NCBI GenBank assembly: GCA_963665005.2
Contig: CAXXTQ010000001.1
Coordinates: 1,364,001 to 1,428,000, forward strand
Source of the DNA: G963665005 sp963665005
GTDB taxonomy: Bacteria; Bacillota; Clostridia; Christensenellales; SZUA-584
DNA: 64,000 nucleotides
Reading direction: 5' to 3'
This document shows, one piece after another, positions 46,077 to 54,812 of the stretch (position 1 is the first letter of the stretch; every line of letters begins with the position of its first letter). Made by a program: the position numbers and the translations under genes. Below the pieces are notes generated by a model. The model searched no databases. It worked only from the letters and a program-made list of their open reading frames with translations, and was not told the DNA's origin.

Positions 46077-46964
46077 ATGAAACGCAAAATCGGATTTGTA
46101 GGTGTCGGCAATATGGGTAAAGGTATTTGTCATAATCTTATAAAGGCAGGTAACGAAGTTAGCGTATTTGATTTAAATGAGGAGGCAAAAAAACGGTTTG
46201 AAGGAGAGGCATATTTATGCAGCGATCTGAATGAAGCGTTTTCTAGAAGTGAGGTTACTTTCCTTTCTCTACCAAATTCTAATATAGTAGAAGGTATTAT
46301 GGAGGGTTTTTTTGGACTGGGAGTAGAAGGAAAACTTGTTGTTGACCTAAGCACAAGTGATCCGATTTCTACACGTAAAATATATGAACGCATGAAAGAA
46401 AACGGTGGTGCGTTTGTAGATTCTCCGTTAATCGCAGGCCCGCAAGAGGCATGGGATGCCACACTTACAATAGTATTGGCGGGTGATAAACAAGTCATAG
46501 ATAAATACGATGATATGTTTCAAAGTTATTGTAAATCATACGATTATGTCGGTAAAAGTGGAAATGGACATCTTATAAAACTTGCACAAAACTGGGCGGG
46601 GTTATTACAGGCAATCATGTATGCACAATTGTATCCTGTTATGGCAAAGCATGGTATAGACCAAAAGACATTGTACGGTGTTTTGAACAGTGAGTTTTTT
46701 GATAATTGGTTTTTCCAATTTTACAGCAGAAAGTATATAGAGAAAGATTATCATATGGATTTTGCACTTGCGCTAGGGCTAAAAGATTTGACTTATATGA
46801 AGAAGCTTTGCGACGAACTGGGTGTTCCCGGTTTTATGCTTGACGGTGCGATTGATCTGTGTCGGGTTGCGCTTAAAGAGGGTAAAGATCAGGGGATTGA
46901 GCAGGATATGTCTCATGTAGCAGATACGATGTATCAATATGTCGGGCTTGAGGCAAAAGAATAA
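46077..46964 (+). CDS. Beta-hydroxyacid dehydrogenase (3-hydroxyisobutyrate / tartronate-semialdehyde reductase type)
   Basis: A 295-residue 6PGDH-fold enzyme. GFVGVGNMGKGICHNLIKAG is the NAD(P) motif, FVDSPLIAGPQEAWDATL the family substrate motif (variant of D-A-P-V-S-G), and GNGHLIKLAQNWAG carries the catalytic Lys. GAGAGGAG precedes the ATG. It interconverts a beta-hydroxy acid and its semialdehyde. After an aminotransferase and a 2-oxoacid dehydrogenase it may feed C3 semialdehydes into central metabolism; the substrate is not certain. Confidence 0.85.
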   Translation: MKRKIGFVGVGNMGKGICHNLIKAGNEVSVFDLNEEAKKRFEGEAYLCSDLNEAFSRSEVTFLSLPNSNIVEGIMEGFFGLGVEGKLVVDLSTSDPISTRKIYERMKENGGAFVDSPLIAGPQEAWDATLTIVLAGDKQVIDKYDDMFQSYCKSYDYVGKSGNGHLIKLAQNWAGLLQAIMYAQLYPVMAKHGIDQKTLYGVLNSEFFDNWFFQFYSRKYIEKDYHMDFALALGLKDLTYMKKLCDELGVPGFMLDGAIDLCRVALKEGKDQGIEQDMSHVADTMYQYVGLEAKE

Positions 46965-47027
46965 TAGAATTCATATTTTAAAGAGGGACAACAATTAGTA
47001 ATAATAATATCCAACTTGAGCCCTGCG

Positions 47028-47180
47028 GATTGGACTGAACCCCAGTAAGTAGACACGAATAAAGAACCCTGTCGCAGTAAATCACAAGATTAAGCAAACT
47101 GACATCGTTTTTCATACGGTGTCAGTTTTGTCTTTAGCTGAATACGCTCAAAGTTGTAGAAGTGGATGTATTCATCAATC
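47028..47180 (-). pseudogene. IS3-family transposase (OrfB) 3' remnant, part 1
   Basis: On the minus strand, SIDEYIHFYNFERIQLKTKL followed by TPYEKRCQFA is the standard C-terminus of IS150/IS3 OrfB. The end string GGACTGAACCCC at about 47033-47044 is an IS3-type terminus. It is interrupted by the IS1182 element and continues at 48721-48780. Confidence 0.82.
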
Positions 47181-48720
47181 GAGACCGTTTCAAAGTGGAC
47201 CTGTTGACAAATAGCCCAATTTTCTTCCCTATATGATATAATATAGGCATAAAAACATGGGGAGAAAACTGCCATGATGAAGCGCCAAAGGGGTAAGCAA
47301 CTTGAATTAATATGCATGGATTTAAGCGAAATGATACCCGATAATCACTTATTAAAACAGATAGATAAACATATATCTTTTGACTTTATATATGAAAAAG
47401 TAGAACATTTATACTCGGAGAGGGGTAGATCATCAATTGACCCGGTTGTTTTAATAAAAATGCTGATTGTTGGGTATCTATACGGAATAAAGTCTGAGCG
47501 CCGATTAGAAGACGAAATTAGATTAAATATTGCATATAGGTGGTTCTGCGGTCTGGGAATGTCGGATAAAGTTCCAGATCATTCAACTTTCAGCCAAAAC
47601 AGAAGAAGGAGATTTAACGGCAGTGGAGTGTTTAAAGACATATTTAATGAAATTGTAATAAGATGCATCGAAGAAGGTCTTGTAGCTGGTGAAGATGTTG
47701 TAAGTGACGGAACATTCATTCCTGCAAATGCGACAAAGAGCAGTAAAATTATTATAAAGGAGACAGTTGAGAAAAGCGCAATCAATTATATGGATGAATT
47801 GGATGCTGAGCTTTCCCAAATGAAGGGATATAAAGAACCAGAGCCCAAGCTGATTGATAAGGAGTTTTATAAAAGTACGACAGATACTGAATGCGGATAT
47901 ATAAATCAGCCAAACAAAAAGGGGCTGGGATACATGGCGGAAATGAGTGTGGATACGAAAAATGGCATTATAACCGGAGCAGATGTATTTCCGGCAAACA
48001 ATGGAACATACAATAATTCTCAAACATATAAAAAATCAGATTTCAGATACTGGGCTTTCTATTAAAAACTTAGCTCTAGATGGTGGATATGATACAGGCG
48101 CTGTACATAGGGGTCTAGAAATATTAGGTATAACTGGGTACACAAGCTTAAGGAATTTTCATAACAATCCCATGAAAAAAGGATTTAATTATAATTCTCA
48201 AAAAGATTGCTTTATATGTCAATGCGGCAAAGAGTTGAGTTTTAAAAGAATAGTATACAAAAAAACCGCACAAAATTATTATCGTATTTATCGAATCCCA
48301 AGAAAAGAATGTTTAAACTGGCCTCATCTCAATAAATGTGCAGTCGATAAAGGCGCAGTCAGAATTAATGCAAGCGCATATTATCCGTCATTTTATGCCA
48401 ATATGAAAAGGACTGAAACATCCGAATATCAGAGGCTTAAACGACTACGAAGCATCTGGTCTGAAGGTACATTTTCTGTACTAAAGCGGGAACACAAACT
48501 AAAACAGGCCAGTAAACGAGGTCTAAATCAACTGAATGAAGAATGCTTACTGGCAGCCATTGCACTGAACCTGAAACGGAAGGCCAAGGCTATAAATACA
48601 ATAAATCCATACCTTTTTACTTTAGTCAAATATATTACTGGATTCAGATATTTAAAATACAGCTTAATTAAGGTGGCGATTTAAGGGGATTTGTCAACAG
48701 GTCCACTTTGAAACGGTCTC
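47181..48720 (+). mobile_element. IS1182-family insertion sequence
   Basis: Terminal inverted repeats of 32 bp are visible at 47181-47212 and 48689-48720 (GAGACCGTTTCAAAGTGGAC begins both). The hexamer ATCAAT at 47174-47179 is repeated at 48721-48726, consistent with a target duplication. The target is the IS3 remnant, whose reading frame resumes across the insertion. A second, truncated copy lies at 14812-15120. Confidence 0.9.
47274..48684 (+). pseudogene. IS1182-family transposase, frameshifted
   Basis: The first frame (47274-48065) has the N-terminal DUF772-type region and the DDE start (YLYGIKSERRLEDEIRLNI, DHSTFSQNRRRRF). Homology switches near 47998-48003, after the string PANN, to the second frame, which carries NLALDGGYDTGAVHRGLE (catalytic Asp) and LRSIWSEGTFSVLKREH (catalytic Glu) to 48684. 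A +1 shift is needed. No obvious slippery heptamer is seen and this family is not known to need frameshifting, so the element is probably inactive unless this is a sequencing error. Confidence 0.82.
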
Positions 48721-48780
48721 ATCAATGGATTACAGGCTTTTTACTTCAAATCCCATAAGTTTTGCTACAACTTGGACGGG
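48721..48780 (-). pseudogene. IS3-family transposase remnant, part 2
   Basis: Continuation of the OrfB remnant beyond the IS1182 insertion: the minus strand reads GFEVKSL then a stop just before the SIDEYIHFYN segment, so the gene was already broken. It ends at the IS256 left end. Confidence 0.65.
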
Positions 48781-50123
48781 TCTGTCTCAAATTTTGTGTA
48801 AAATATCAACCGCAGAAGTAAATTTCAAGTGAGCTATTCAAGAATAATGGATAGCTCACTTTTTATCTGATCCCAAAACCTGATTCTCATTGACCATTTT
48901 TTAGTAGCATCTTCGGTGGCTAAGAATAAGGATTTCATTAAAGCTTTATCGCTGGGGAAGACAGCTTTACCTTTCGTGACTTTTCTGTATTGCCGGTTTA
49001 AATTTTCGATGATGTTAGTAGTATACATCACCTTTCTCACATTATGGGAAAAGGAGAAAAACGGCGATATAACGTCCCAATTATCATACCATGATTTAAT
49101 GCCTGTCGGGTATAAAGAATTCCATTTATCCTTGAAGAATTCAAGCTGCCGAAATCCTTCCTCTTCGTTTGCTGCAGAATAAATGGATTTCATGTCGCGG
49201 CAGTATTCTTTCCTGTGCTTGTAGCCAACATATCGGGCGGAAGCACGGATCTGATGAATTATGCAGCGCTGTACTATGGCGTTAGGATATGTCGCCTTGA
49301 TAGCCTCGGGAAATCCGGGGAGACCATCAATTGAAAAGACGGTAACTTCCTGAACTCCGCGGTTTTTCATATCTGTTAATACTTTCAGCCAAAACTTTGA
49401 GGTCTCATTTTCGCCTATCCAGAGCCCTAATACGTCCTTGTAACCGTCTTCATCGATTCCTACCACTACATATGCAGCCTTTGAGATAATACGGTTATTC
49501 TGTTTTACCTTGTAGTGTATGGCATCCATGAATACAAAAGTAAAGCGCTCGTTAAGCGGTCTGTTCTGCCATTCCTCTATTATAGGCATAATCTTATCCG
49601 TCATTCTTGATACTGATTCCGCCGACAATGGTATCCCGTATAAATCCTCTATATGAGAAGAGATATCTCTTGTGCTCATACCTTTGGCATACATCGAAAT
49701 TACCTTTTCCTCAATAGCTGAGATATCTCTTATATGTTTCGGCACAAGTTCAGGTTCGAAATCATTGTTCCTGTCTCTTGGAATACTTAAATCGATTTCT
49801 CCCAGGTCGCTCCTCACTGTCTTTTGAGAGTATCCGTTTCTATAGTTATTCTTTTCAATGCTTCGGTCGTGTTTCTCATAGCCAAGCTCTTCCTCAAGTT
49901 CTGATGACAGTAAGTTTTCGACTCCTTGCTTTAACATATCTTTTAATATGCTTTGAAGGCCGGAAATATCTTTCACGCCTTCCTTCTCCATAAGTTCTTT
50001 TGTCAGTTCGCTGACTTTTGTCTTTTTGTCCATTTTAAAAATCCTCCGCTTTCGTAATTAATTATATTTTATTAATTACTTCTGCGGAAGACTTTTTCTT
50101 TTTACACAAATCTTGTTACAGTC
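48781..50123 (-). mobile_element. IS256-family insertion sequence
   Basis: Related ends flank the transposase: the left end starts TCTGTCTCAAATTTTGTG at 48781 and the right end, read inward from 50123, starts GACTGTAACAAGATTTGTG. An 8-bp target duplication is not clear; ACTTGGAC-like strings lie on both sides. The right end supplies the stop codon of the truncated isomerase gene at 50116, so it inserted into that gene. Confidence 0.85.
48834..50033 (-). CDS. IS256-family (mutator type) transposase
   Basis: A 399-residue, full-length transposase. SIPRDRNNDFEPELVPKH and MYAKGMSTRDISSHIEDLYG are typical of the N-terminal half. The DDE residues sit in FMDAIHYKVK, SIDGLPGFPEAI and the C-terminal TTNIIENLNRQYRKVTKGK. 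RNA/DNA binding and cleavage lead to copy-and-paste transposition in this family. GGAGG precedes the start. It appears intact. Confidence 0.95.
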   Translation of the reverse strand: MDKKTKVSELTKELMEKEGVKDISGLQSILKDMLKQGVENLLSSELEEELGYEKHDRSIEKNNYRNGYSQKTVRSDLGEIDLSIPRDRNNDFEPELVPKHIRDISAIEEKVISMYAKGMSTRDISSHIEDLYGIPLSAESVSRMTDKIMPIIEEWQNRPLNERFTFVFMDAIHYKVKQNNRIISKAAYVVVGIDEDGYKDVLGLWIGENETSKFWLKVLTDMKNRGVQEVTVFSIDGLPGFPEAIKATYPNAIVQRCIIHQIRASARYVGYKHRKEYCRDMKSIYSAANEEEGFRQLEFFKDKWNSLYPTGIKSWYDNWDVISPFFSFSHNVRKVMYTTNIIENLNRQYRKVTKGKAVFPSDKALMKSLFLATEDATKKWSMRIRFWDQIKSELSIILE

Positions 50124-51195
50124 TCACTTGGACAGATTTAACATGGTCGCCATACACAAACACCTGATGATCGCCCATGCTTTCAAGCATAATCCGTTTA
50201 GCGTTTTCAACGTCGATTCCTACCGATACCCGACAATGTACTGTATCTTCTACCCAATTGACAATGCCTTCGCTTAGCCACACCTTAGTTCCGTTATGAT
50301 TGAGGCCACTCATTGTGACGCGTTCTTTAGGGATATCAGCAATGCATGTGCTGCCTTTTCGTGAATCATGGAAATCTCTAAAGCGCATCTTACATCCTTT
50401 GCATGCAAAGCTGGGCGGCATGATATCGTGATTAATGACTATCGTATTGTTGATAACATCTGCGTGTATCGCGTTCTCAAAAAGATTACCCATCATGCCT
50501 GAATTCCCGCTTGCACCCATCAGCAATGAAAGCGAGATGACCTGATTTACATCGCATTCGCAGCCAAAGACGATACCTTCATCGATTAAATGCGAAGCAG
50601 CAACACAAGCCACATAGTCTATGTCCGGCAAATAGGCACAATCGACTGTCAGTGCATTGGCATCATATTTACGGAGTAGTTCGTGCAGTGCGAGATAAAT
50701 TGCCGTATAACGCGGCATGCAGGTGTCGCGACCGTCCATCACTTCAAACTTTTCGTTCCATTCCTTTGCAAGCTCAGCAGCTTGTGATGTTTTCACAAAT
50801 CTTTCAACTTCGCTTACGTATTCGCTAAAATCGATTTGCTGAAAATCGGTTCCGAACTTTTGATATAACTCTATGGGGCGGATTACTGCGTTTACGCTAT
50901 GGGAGGGAATACTTCCGATGTATAATATCTTGGTACGGCGCAGCTTTGAACATGCACGTAATGCTTTTAGCAGTGTTTCAACGTCGGCAGCGCTGCCGGG
51001 CGAATAGCATTTGAAACCGATCTCATCTGCCCAACATTCGGTGTAACGTGCCCCCCAGCTAAAACCCCAGTTGTCCCACATAGGTATGATGGGAATATTC
51101 TTTTGTGCCAGAACGGCATATAATGCCCCAGCCTCTTCCGTAGTACTGGAGGATACAACGTAGGCATCGGGATAACAATCGGAGCTAATGAAATT
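50116..51195 (-). pseudogene. L-fucose/L-arabinose-isomerase-fold protein, truncated at both ends
   Basis: About 360 residues are open, starting near SSDCYPDAYVVSSSTTEEAG, the interior of a sugar-isomerase fold (first strand and several helices missing), with VMDGRDTCMPRYTAIYLALHE, FGCECDVNQVISLSLLMGASG and NNTIVINHDIMPPSFACKGC metal-site regions. The stop codon comes from the IS256 end, cutting roughly the last 15-25 residues. At the 5' side it meets an AraC gene pointing the other way. Probably nonfunctional; a former isomerase of the sugar island. Confidence 0.75.
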
Positions 51196-51949
51196 TTGTA
51201 CGGACAAATCGTATTATGCATACAAGGGTGCTGATAAAAGCCTTTCAGGATATGTAATTATCCGTACTATATCTGGTCTTGGAAATATACACATCAACGG
51301 GTTTCCCAAGATGAAGCTGGAACCTGCAACTTTATTGATAGTAAAATACGATTCAATTATTGATTATCATCCGTTTGATAACGAATGGGATTTTTGGTGG
51401 TTTGCGTTTGATCTAAATGGGTTACTGGTGCTGCCCTTGAATGTGTGTCAGTACCTTCCATACTTGCCGGAAGAAAATAGTCTTATGAAGAATAGCTTGA
51501 CACATTTGCAAAACACTTCGTTCTTATCACAGTTGACAGCATCTTCATATATGGGTTTGCTTGTTGGGTATTGGACTCAGTATACTAAAGCGGTGCAGCC
51601 ATTTTACCATAAAAGCAGTATGGATAACCTTCTGCGGTATATCCATTCCCATATTAGTGATGCGATATCAGTTGAAGAAATGGCAAAAATGTGTGGTCTG
51701 TCTTCGCGCCAGTTTTATAATGTTTTTCTCCACACGACTGAGACAAGTCCAAAGAAATATATATTAAAACTACGTATGGAAAAAGGTGCTCATTTATTGC
51801 TCAATACAAATCAGTCCGTAGCCGTAATTGCATGTACACTTGGATACTGGGATGCTCTGTATTTCAGCAGAGTATTCAAACGTTATTTTAGTGTTTCACC
51901 AAAAACCTATAGAAAAAGGCACTATGAATTGACAAAGTTAGATAGTTAA
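51188..51949 (+). CDS. AraC-family transcriptional regulator, probably N-terminally truncated
   Basis: A 253-residue AraC regulator with a cupin sensor (SGYVIIRTISGLGNIHINGF, then YHPFDNEWDFWWFAFD) and a C-terminal double HTH (ISVEEMAKMCGLSSRQFYNVF and VAVIACTLGYWDALYFSRVFKRYF). The sensor begins some 15 residues late compared with relatives and the ATG lies at the junction with the inverted isomerase remnant. GGAG at 51180-51183 might still serve it. It would regulate a sugar operon; no intact target remains beside it. Confidence 0.8.
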   Translation: MKFCTDKSYYAYKGADKSLSGYVIIRTISGLGNIHINGFPKMKLEPATLLIVKYDSIIDYHPFDNEWDFWWFAFDLNGLLVLPLNVCQYLPYLPEENSLMKNSLTHLQNTSFLSQLTASSYMGLLVGYWTQYTKAVQPFYHKSSMDNLLRYIHSHISDAISVEEMAKMCGLSSRQFYNVFLHTTETSPKKYILKLRMEKGAHLLLNTNQSVAVIACTLGYWDALYFSRVFKRYFSVSPKTYRKRHYELTKLDS

Positions 51950-52139
51950 GAACAATATTATATAATGAGTTATGATTATGATATTCCATTTAAAATACCA
52001 GCTGAAAATTCAAAGCTAAGCATTTGAGCAAGTTTTGATTGTGGCTGGTGCGGGTGTTATACGAGTATATCGACTTAATAATGGTAAATGACGAACGTAT
52101 GTGCTACAATCCCGCTATTAACGTATCAAGGATATACAT

Positions 52140-53048
52140 ATGGGAATGAGAATCATTCAAAACGCAAATACGGGTGAAAAATATGAAGTCAAAAACCTCC
52201 ATTTTTTGCCCTTTTTTTATTTAATCCCATATGAAATGATACATGTAAAATCAAATTTGGTTGGCATTCCCAGAAATCCAAAGCTGGCGGTCATGGTCGA
52301 GCATTGGAGAAACGTCATCAGCAGCGATGAATTCCTCTCCGTCCTGTTTGATTGCGTATCGTTTTACATATGGAGCGCCTTTGACATCAACCCATATATC
52401 CATTGCTTTTCCGGGGATGACCCGCTGTTCCTGCTGGCCAATGATTTGAACATGTGGATAGACGCATATAATGACCTGTATTTTTCCATCAACGACATGC
52501 TTAAAAATATACCTATCACAGAGCTGATCCCCTTCCCGACGGATGATCAGGCCAAGGATGTGTTTGACAGAATCGGCACGCGCGGCATTATCAAAAACAA
52601 CCTCCAGCCGGTTATTGACTGCGTGAAGCAAAACAGATGCCATGAGGATTACGACAAACGCATGAGCAATCCCAAGAAAGATTTCTACCGCAAGTGGAAT
52701 CACAGCAGGGTCATGACCAAGGTGGTTTCTATTGAGGAACTGATGGAGAAAGCCGGACTTCAATTCGCCAGCGATGAGGAATATTATAGCCTCGTCGATC
52801 AGGTCGTCGAGTATAATAATCTAAACTCTGAACATGCAACCATATATAAGATGGATTTGGAACGATACCTGAACCGGCTGGAGGACAAGGACACCGAAAT
52901 ACTTGCACTAAAGTATTCCGGGTATACACAAAATGAGATAGCGGAAAGATTAGGATATAAAACACACAGCGCGGTGGGGAAACGCATTAGCGGCCATATA
53001 AGGCGGGAATATCATGACTACTTTGCCTGGGAGCCCAGCTTGAAATAA
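52140..53048 (+). CDS. Sigma-70-region-4-like regulatory protein of mobile element
   Basis: A 302-residue protein. The C-terminus has the sigma region-4 pattern LEDKDTEILALKYSGYTQNE followed by IAERLGYKTHSAVGKRI, a helix-turn-helix. The N-terminal 200 residues match nothing I can name but are rich in aromatic and acidic residues. Similar proteins are found at one end of Gram-positive integrative elements, where they may direct transcription of transfer genes. AAGGA is 8 nt before the ATG. A second ATG lies two codons in. Confidence 0.65.
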   Translation: MGMRIIQNANTGEKYEVKNLHFLPFFYLIPYEMIHVKSNLVGIPRNPKLAVMVEHWRNVISSDEFLSVLFDCVSFYIWSAFDINPYIHCFSGDDPLFLLANDLNMWIDAYNDLYFSINDMLKNIPITELIPFPTDDQAKDVFDRIGTRGIIKNNLQPVIDCVKQNRCHEDYDKRMSNPKKDFYRKWNHSRVMTKVVSIEELMEKAGLQFASDEEYYSLVDQVVEYNNLNSEHATIYKMDLERYLNRLEDKDTEILALKYSGYTQNEIAERLGYKTHSAVGKRISGHIRREYHDYFAWEPSLK

Positions 53049-53312
53049 TGACGATACCGGAAATGTGCGGTTAACTCCATAAATAACCATTTTTATACAG
53101 CCAATGTGTACAGCGTGCCGCACATATCGTCCATACAGAACGGCGTTCCATAAAATGCCAAAATCCTTTCCCGCTGGACATAGTGTACAAACAAAACACA
53201 GATTGGAAAAACCCGAATGACGATATATTTATTATTAAAATTACCGTCACTGTTTGGACTGTAAAACGGCTTGAAACGCCTTCCGCTATTCACAAAGACA
53301 GGAGGCTCGCCC

Positions 53313-53570
53313 GTGAATCACAAAGAGACGCAACAGTTTATTGTATTTCAAATACTCGGTAAGGATATGAAGAGGAAGCCTGTGGAATGACGGTTATGAC
53401 GGCTATGACAGTTATTTGGGGAGCGGCAAAACGGGGCGCGCTGTCATGAAAAGCGAACGCTGGTGAGCGATAAGAGGGCGTCTGGCCGCTGTATTGTGGT
53501 AAAGTATATTCGCAATACGACAGCTGGTGGCCCGAAAAGCCTCGCAGAGCACACTGACTTTACTTCGTAA
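53313..53570 (+). other. Chain of four overlapping short ORFs leading into oriT
   Basis: GGAGG at 53301-53305 precedes GTG 53313, opening a 25-codon ORF ending at 53390. It overlaps ATG 53387 (ATGA) of a 20-codon ORF with a repetitive MTVMTAMTVI start. That overlaps ATG 53446 (ATGA) of a 6-codon ORF (MKSERW), which overlaps GTG 53463 (GTGA) of a 35-codon ORF containing KYIRNTTAGGPKSLAEHTDF and ending in the oriT hairpin. The stop/start overlaps suggest coupled translation; whether the peptides matter is unknown. Confidence 0.45.
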
Positions 53571-53584
53571 AGTCTATTGTGTTA
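53551..53584 (+). other. Origin of transfer (oriT) for the MobV relaxase
   Basis: An 8-bp perfect stem GACTTTAC/GTAAAGTC (53556-53563, 53567-53574) with a 3-nt loop is followed by TATTGTG|TTA. This matches the layout and nick-site motif of the pMV158 family (hairpin then TAGTGTG|TTA). The predicted nick is between 53581 and 53582. CACA/TGTG arms outside add an outer stem. The relaxase gene starts 270 nt downstream. Confidence 0.8.
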
Positions 53585-53585
53585 A

Positions 53586-53713
53586 ACCGCTATGCTATGT
53601 CACAATTGGGGTGCATTCCCGCCTCGCCCCGCTTTCTATTTGCCGCGGAAATGCTCCGGGCCGCGCGGTGATCTTCGCACAAAACAGAGCATTTCTCATC
53701 GAGCCATAGCGGT
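53586..53713 (+). repeat. Nested inverted repeats: structured region after oriT
   Basis: The outer pair ACCGCTATG/CATAGCGGT (53586-53594, 53705-53713) encloses a GGGGTG/CGCCCC hairpin (53608-53613, 53625-53630) and an inner pair GAAATGCTC/GAGCATTTC (53648-53656, 53687-53695). The layout suggests a folded RNA or single-strand DNA structure, such as a single-strand origin, in the transferred strand. Confidence 0.55.
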
Positions 53714-53769
53714 GTACACAAAAGACAGTCTATACTTTTTTCAAAAGTCAGGAACATCCGTATTTATAA

Positions 53770-53797
53770 TTGACGTATTAAATTAGATTACTATAAT
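53770..53797 (+). promoter_or_regulatory. Promoter of the mobV gene
   Basis: TTGACG (53770-53775), 16-bp spacer, TATAAT (53792-53797). Start of transcription expected near 53804, inside the loop of the adjoining terminator hairpin. Confidence 0.7.
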
Positions 53798-53798
53798 T

Positions 53799-53819
53799 GC
53801 GCCTCTCGGGCGCTTTTTT
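53799..53819 (+). terminator. Terminator overlapping the mobV promoter
   Basis: Stem GCGCC/GGCGC (53799-53803, 53809-53813) followed by six T. It stops transcripts coming from the upstream leader, while transcripts from the promoter at 53770 begin past the left arm and would escape it. Confidence 0.7.
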
Positions 53820-53831
53820 GTTGCAACAAAA
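53816..53831. promoter_or_regulatory. 16-bp perfect palindrome downstream of mobV promoter
   Basis: TTTTGTTGCAACAAAA, lying at about +12 to +27 of the predicted transcript: a good operator candidate, for example for relaxase autoregulation. Confidence 0.5.
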
Positions 53832-53854
53832 TTACACAGAAAGGGAGTCTTGAA

Positions 53855-54802
53855 ATGCACGTCATCATGAAATTCGCGAAGCGCAAGGGCGGTCAGATAT
53901 CGTCCGTGGAAGCACATAACGAGCGAAAGAAGGAAAAGTACGCGAGCAATCCGGATATCGATTTGAGCAGAATTAAAGACAACTATCACATCATCCAGCC
54001 GGAAGATACGTACCACAGGGAGATCAACAGCCGTATCAAAAAAGCAGGATGCAGAACCCGAAAAGACAGCGTGAAGATGGTGGAGGTCTTATTTACCGCT
54101 TCGCCGGAATTCTTCTCTGTCACAAGCGCTCAGGAGCACAGGGAGTATTTTGAAAGGGCGGTTCGGTTTATACAGGATGAAGTCGGGAAAGACAATGTGT
54201 TTGCCGCAACCGTGCATATGGACGAAGCGACGCCGCATATGCATATTTGCTTCACGCCGATCACGGCAGACGGGAGACTATCCGCAAAAGAGATCATCGG
54301 AAACCAGAAAAGCCTGTCCGTCTGGCAGGACAAAGCCCACGAGCATTTTGTGGCGCGCTGGGACTTTTTTGAGCGGGGTACTTCGGCCATGATTACCAAA
54401 CGGAAGCATATCCAGCCGTGGCTGTTTAAGCTGGCGCAGCGGCTGGACAGGCAGAAGGAAGAGGTAATGACCGCTATCAGCAACATCAATAATTTCAACG
54501 CGCCGAAGAAGCGGGCGGAAGCCATTCGGATTTTAAAGAAATGGTTTCCGCAGGCGCAGAAGTTTACAGCGGAACTCAGCCGCAGCAAGAAAACCATGGA
54601 CAGTCTGAAAAAAGAAGTCGGGGAAATGGAAGTTGTACTCGACAGGCAGAGCAAGAAGATCATGGAACTGCACGCACAAAACGAGTTTACGCAACAAACC
54701 GCCGAGCATCAAAAGAAGCTGCTGGAGGCTATTCCCAAAGAGGAATTGGAACTGAGAGAAAACGATATCAGGGACATTATTAAAGGAATCAATGAGAGAT
54801 AG
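53855..54802 (+). CDS. mobV: MobV-family relaxase
   Basis: A 315-residue relaxase of the Mob_Pre family. It has an N-terminal basic segment (KFAKRKGGQISSVEAHNERK), an FTASPEFF strand, and the motif HMDEATPHMHICFTPI with the metal-binding His cluster. A C-terminal coiled coil (about residues 220-310, rich in K/E/Q) probably mediates dimer or membrane contacts. It cuts the oriT at 53581/53582 and pilots the DNA strand. It is shorter than MobM of pMV158. GGGAG at 53842-53846 supports the start. Confidence 0.93.
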   Translation: MHVIMKFAKRKGGQISSVEAHNERKKEKYASNPDIDLSRIKDNYHIIQPEDTYHREINSRIKKAGCRTRKDSVKMVEVLFTASPEFFSVTSAQEHREYFERAVRFIQDEVGKDNVFAATVHMDEATPHMHICFTPITADGRLSAKEIIGNQKSLSVWQDKAHEHFVARWDFFERGTSAMITKRKHIQPWLFKLAQRLDRQKEEVMTAISNINNFNAPKKRAEAIRILKKWFPQAQKFTAELSRSKKTMDSLKKEVGEMEVVLDRQSKKIMELHAQNEFTQQTAEHQKKLLEAIPKEELELRENDIRDIIKGINER

Positions 54803-54812
54803 GAGGATTGAC

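Larger units (their letters stand above)
53049..53854 (+). other. Transfer-control region upstream of the MobV gene
   Basis: About 800 nt without a conventional gene. From left to right: a chain of tiny ORFs (53313-53570), the oriT hairpin and nick motif (53551-53584), a nested inverted-repeat structure (53586-53713), then a promoter, terminator and 16-bp palindrome (53770-53831) ahead of the relaxase gene. Nothing is recognised in 53049-53300. Confidence 0.7.

Noticed and set aside
47998..48003. Programmed frameshift in the IS1182 transposase
   Set aside because: No slippery heptamer and this family normally encodes one frame; a mutation or sequencing error is simpler.
48770..50135. ACTTGGAC on both sides of IS256 as an 8-bp target duplication
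   Set aside because: The copies are offset by different distances from the element ends and one flank is IS3 debris, so they look coincidental.
53093..53293. 66-codon minus-strand frame
   Set aside because: No ribosome site, no recognisable motif and opposite to the element's gene direction; treated as chance.
53527..53786. Open frames of 60-64 codons (strings such as HSRLAPLSICRGNAPGRAV) just after oriT
   Set aside because: They cross the nested inverted repeats, lack ribosome sites and overlap each other in different frames. The conserved DNA structure explains the open frames better than a protein.
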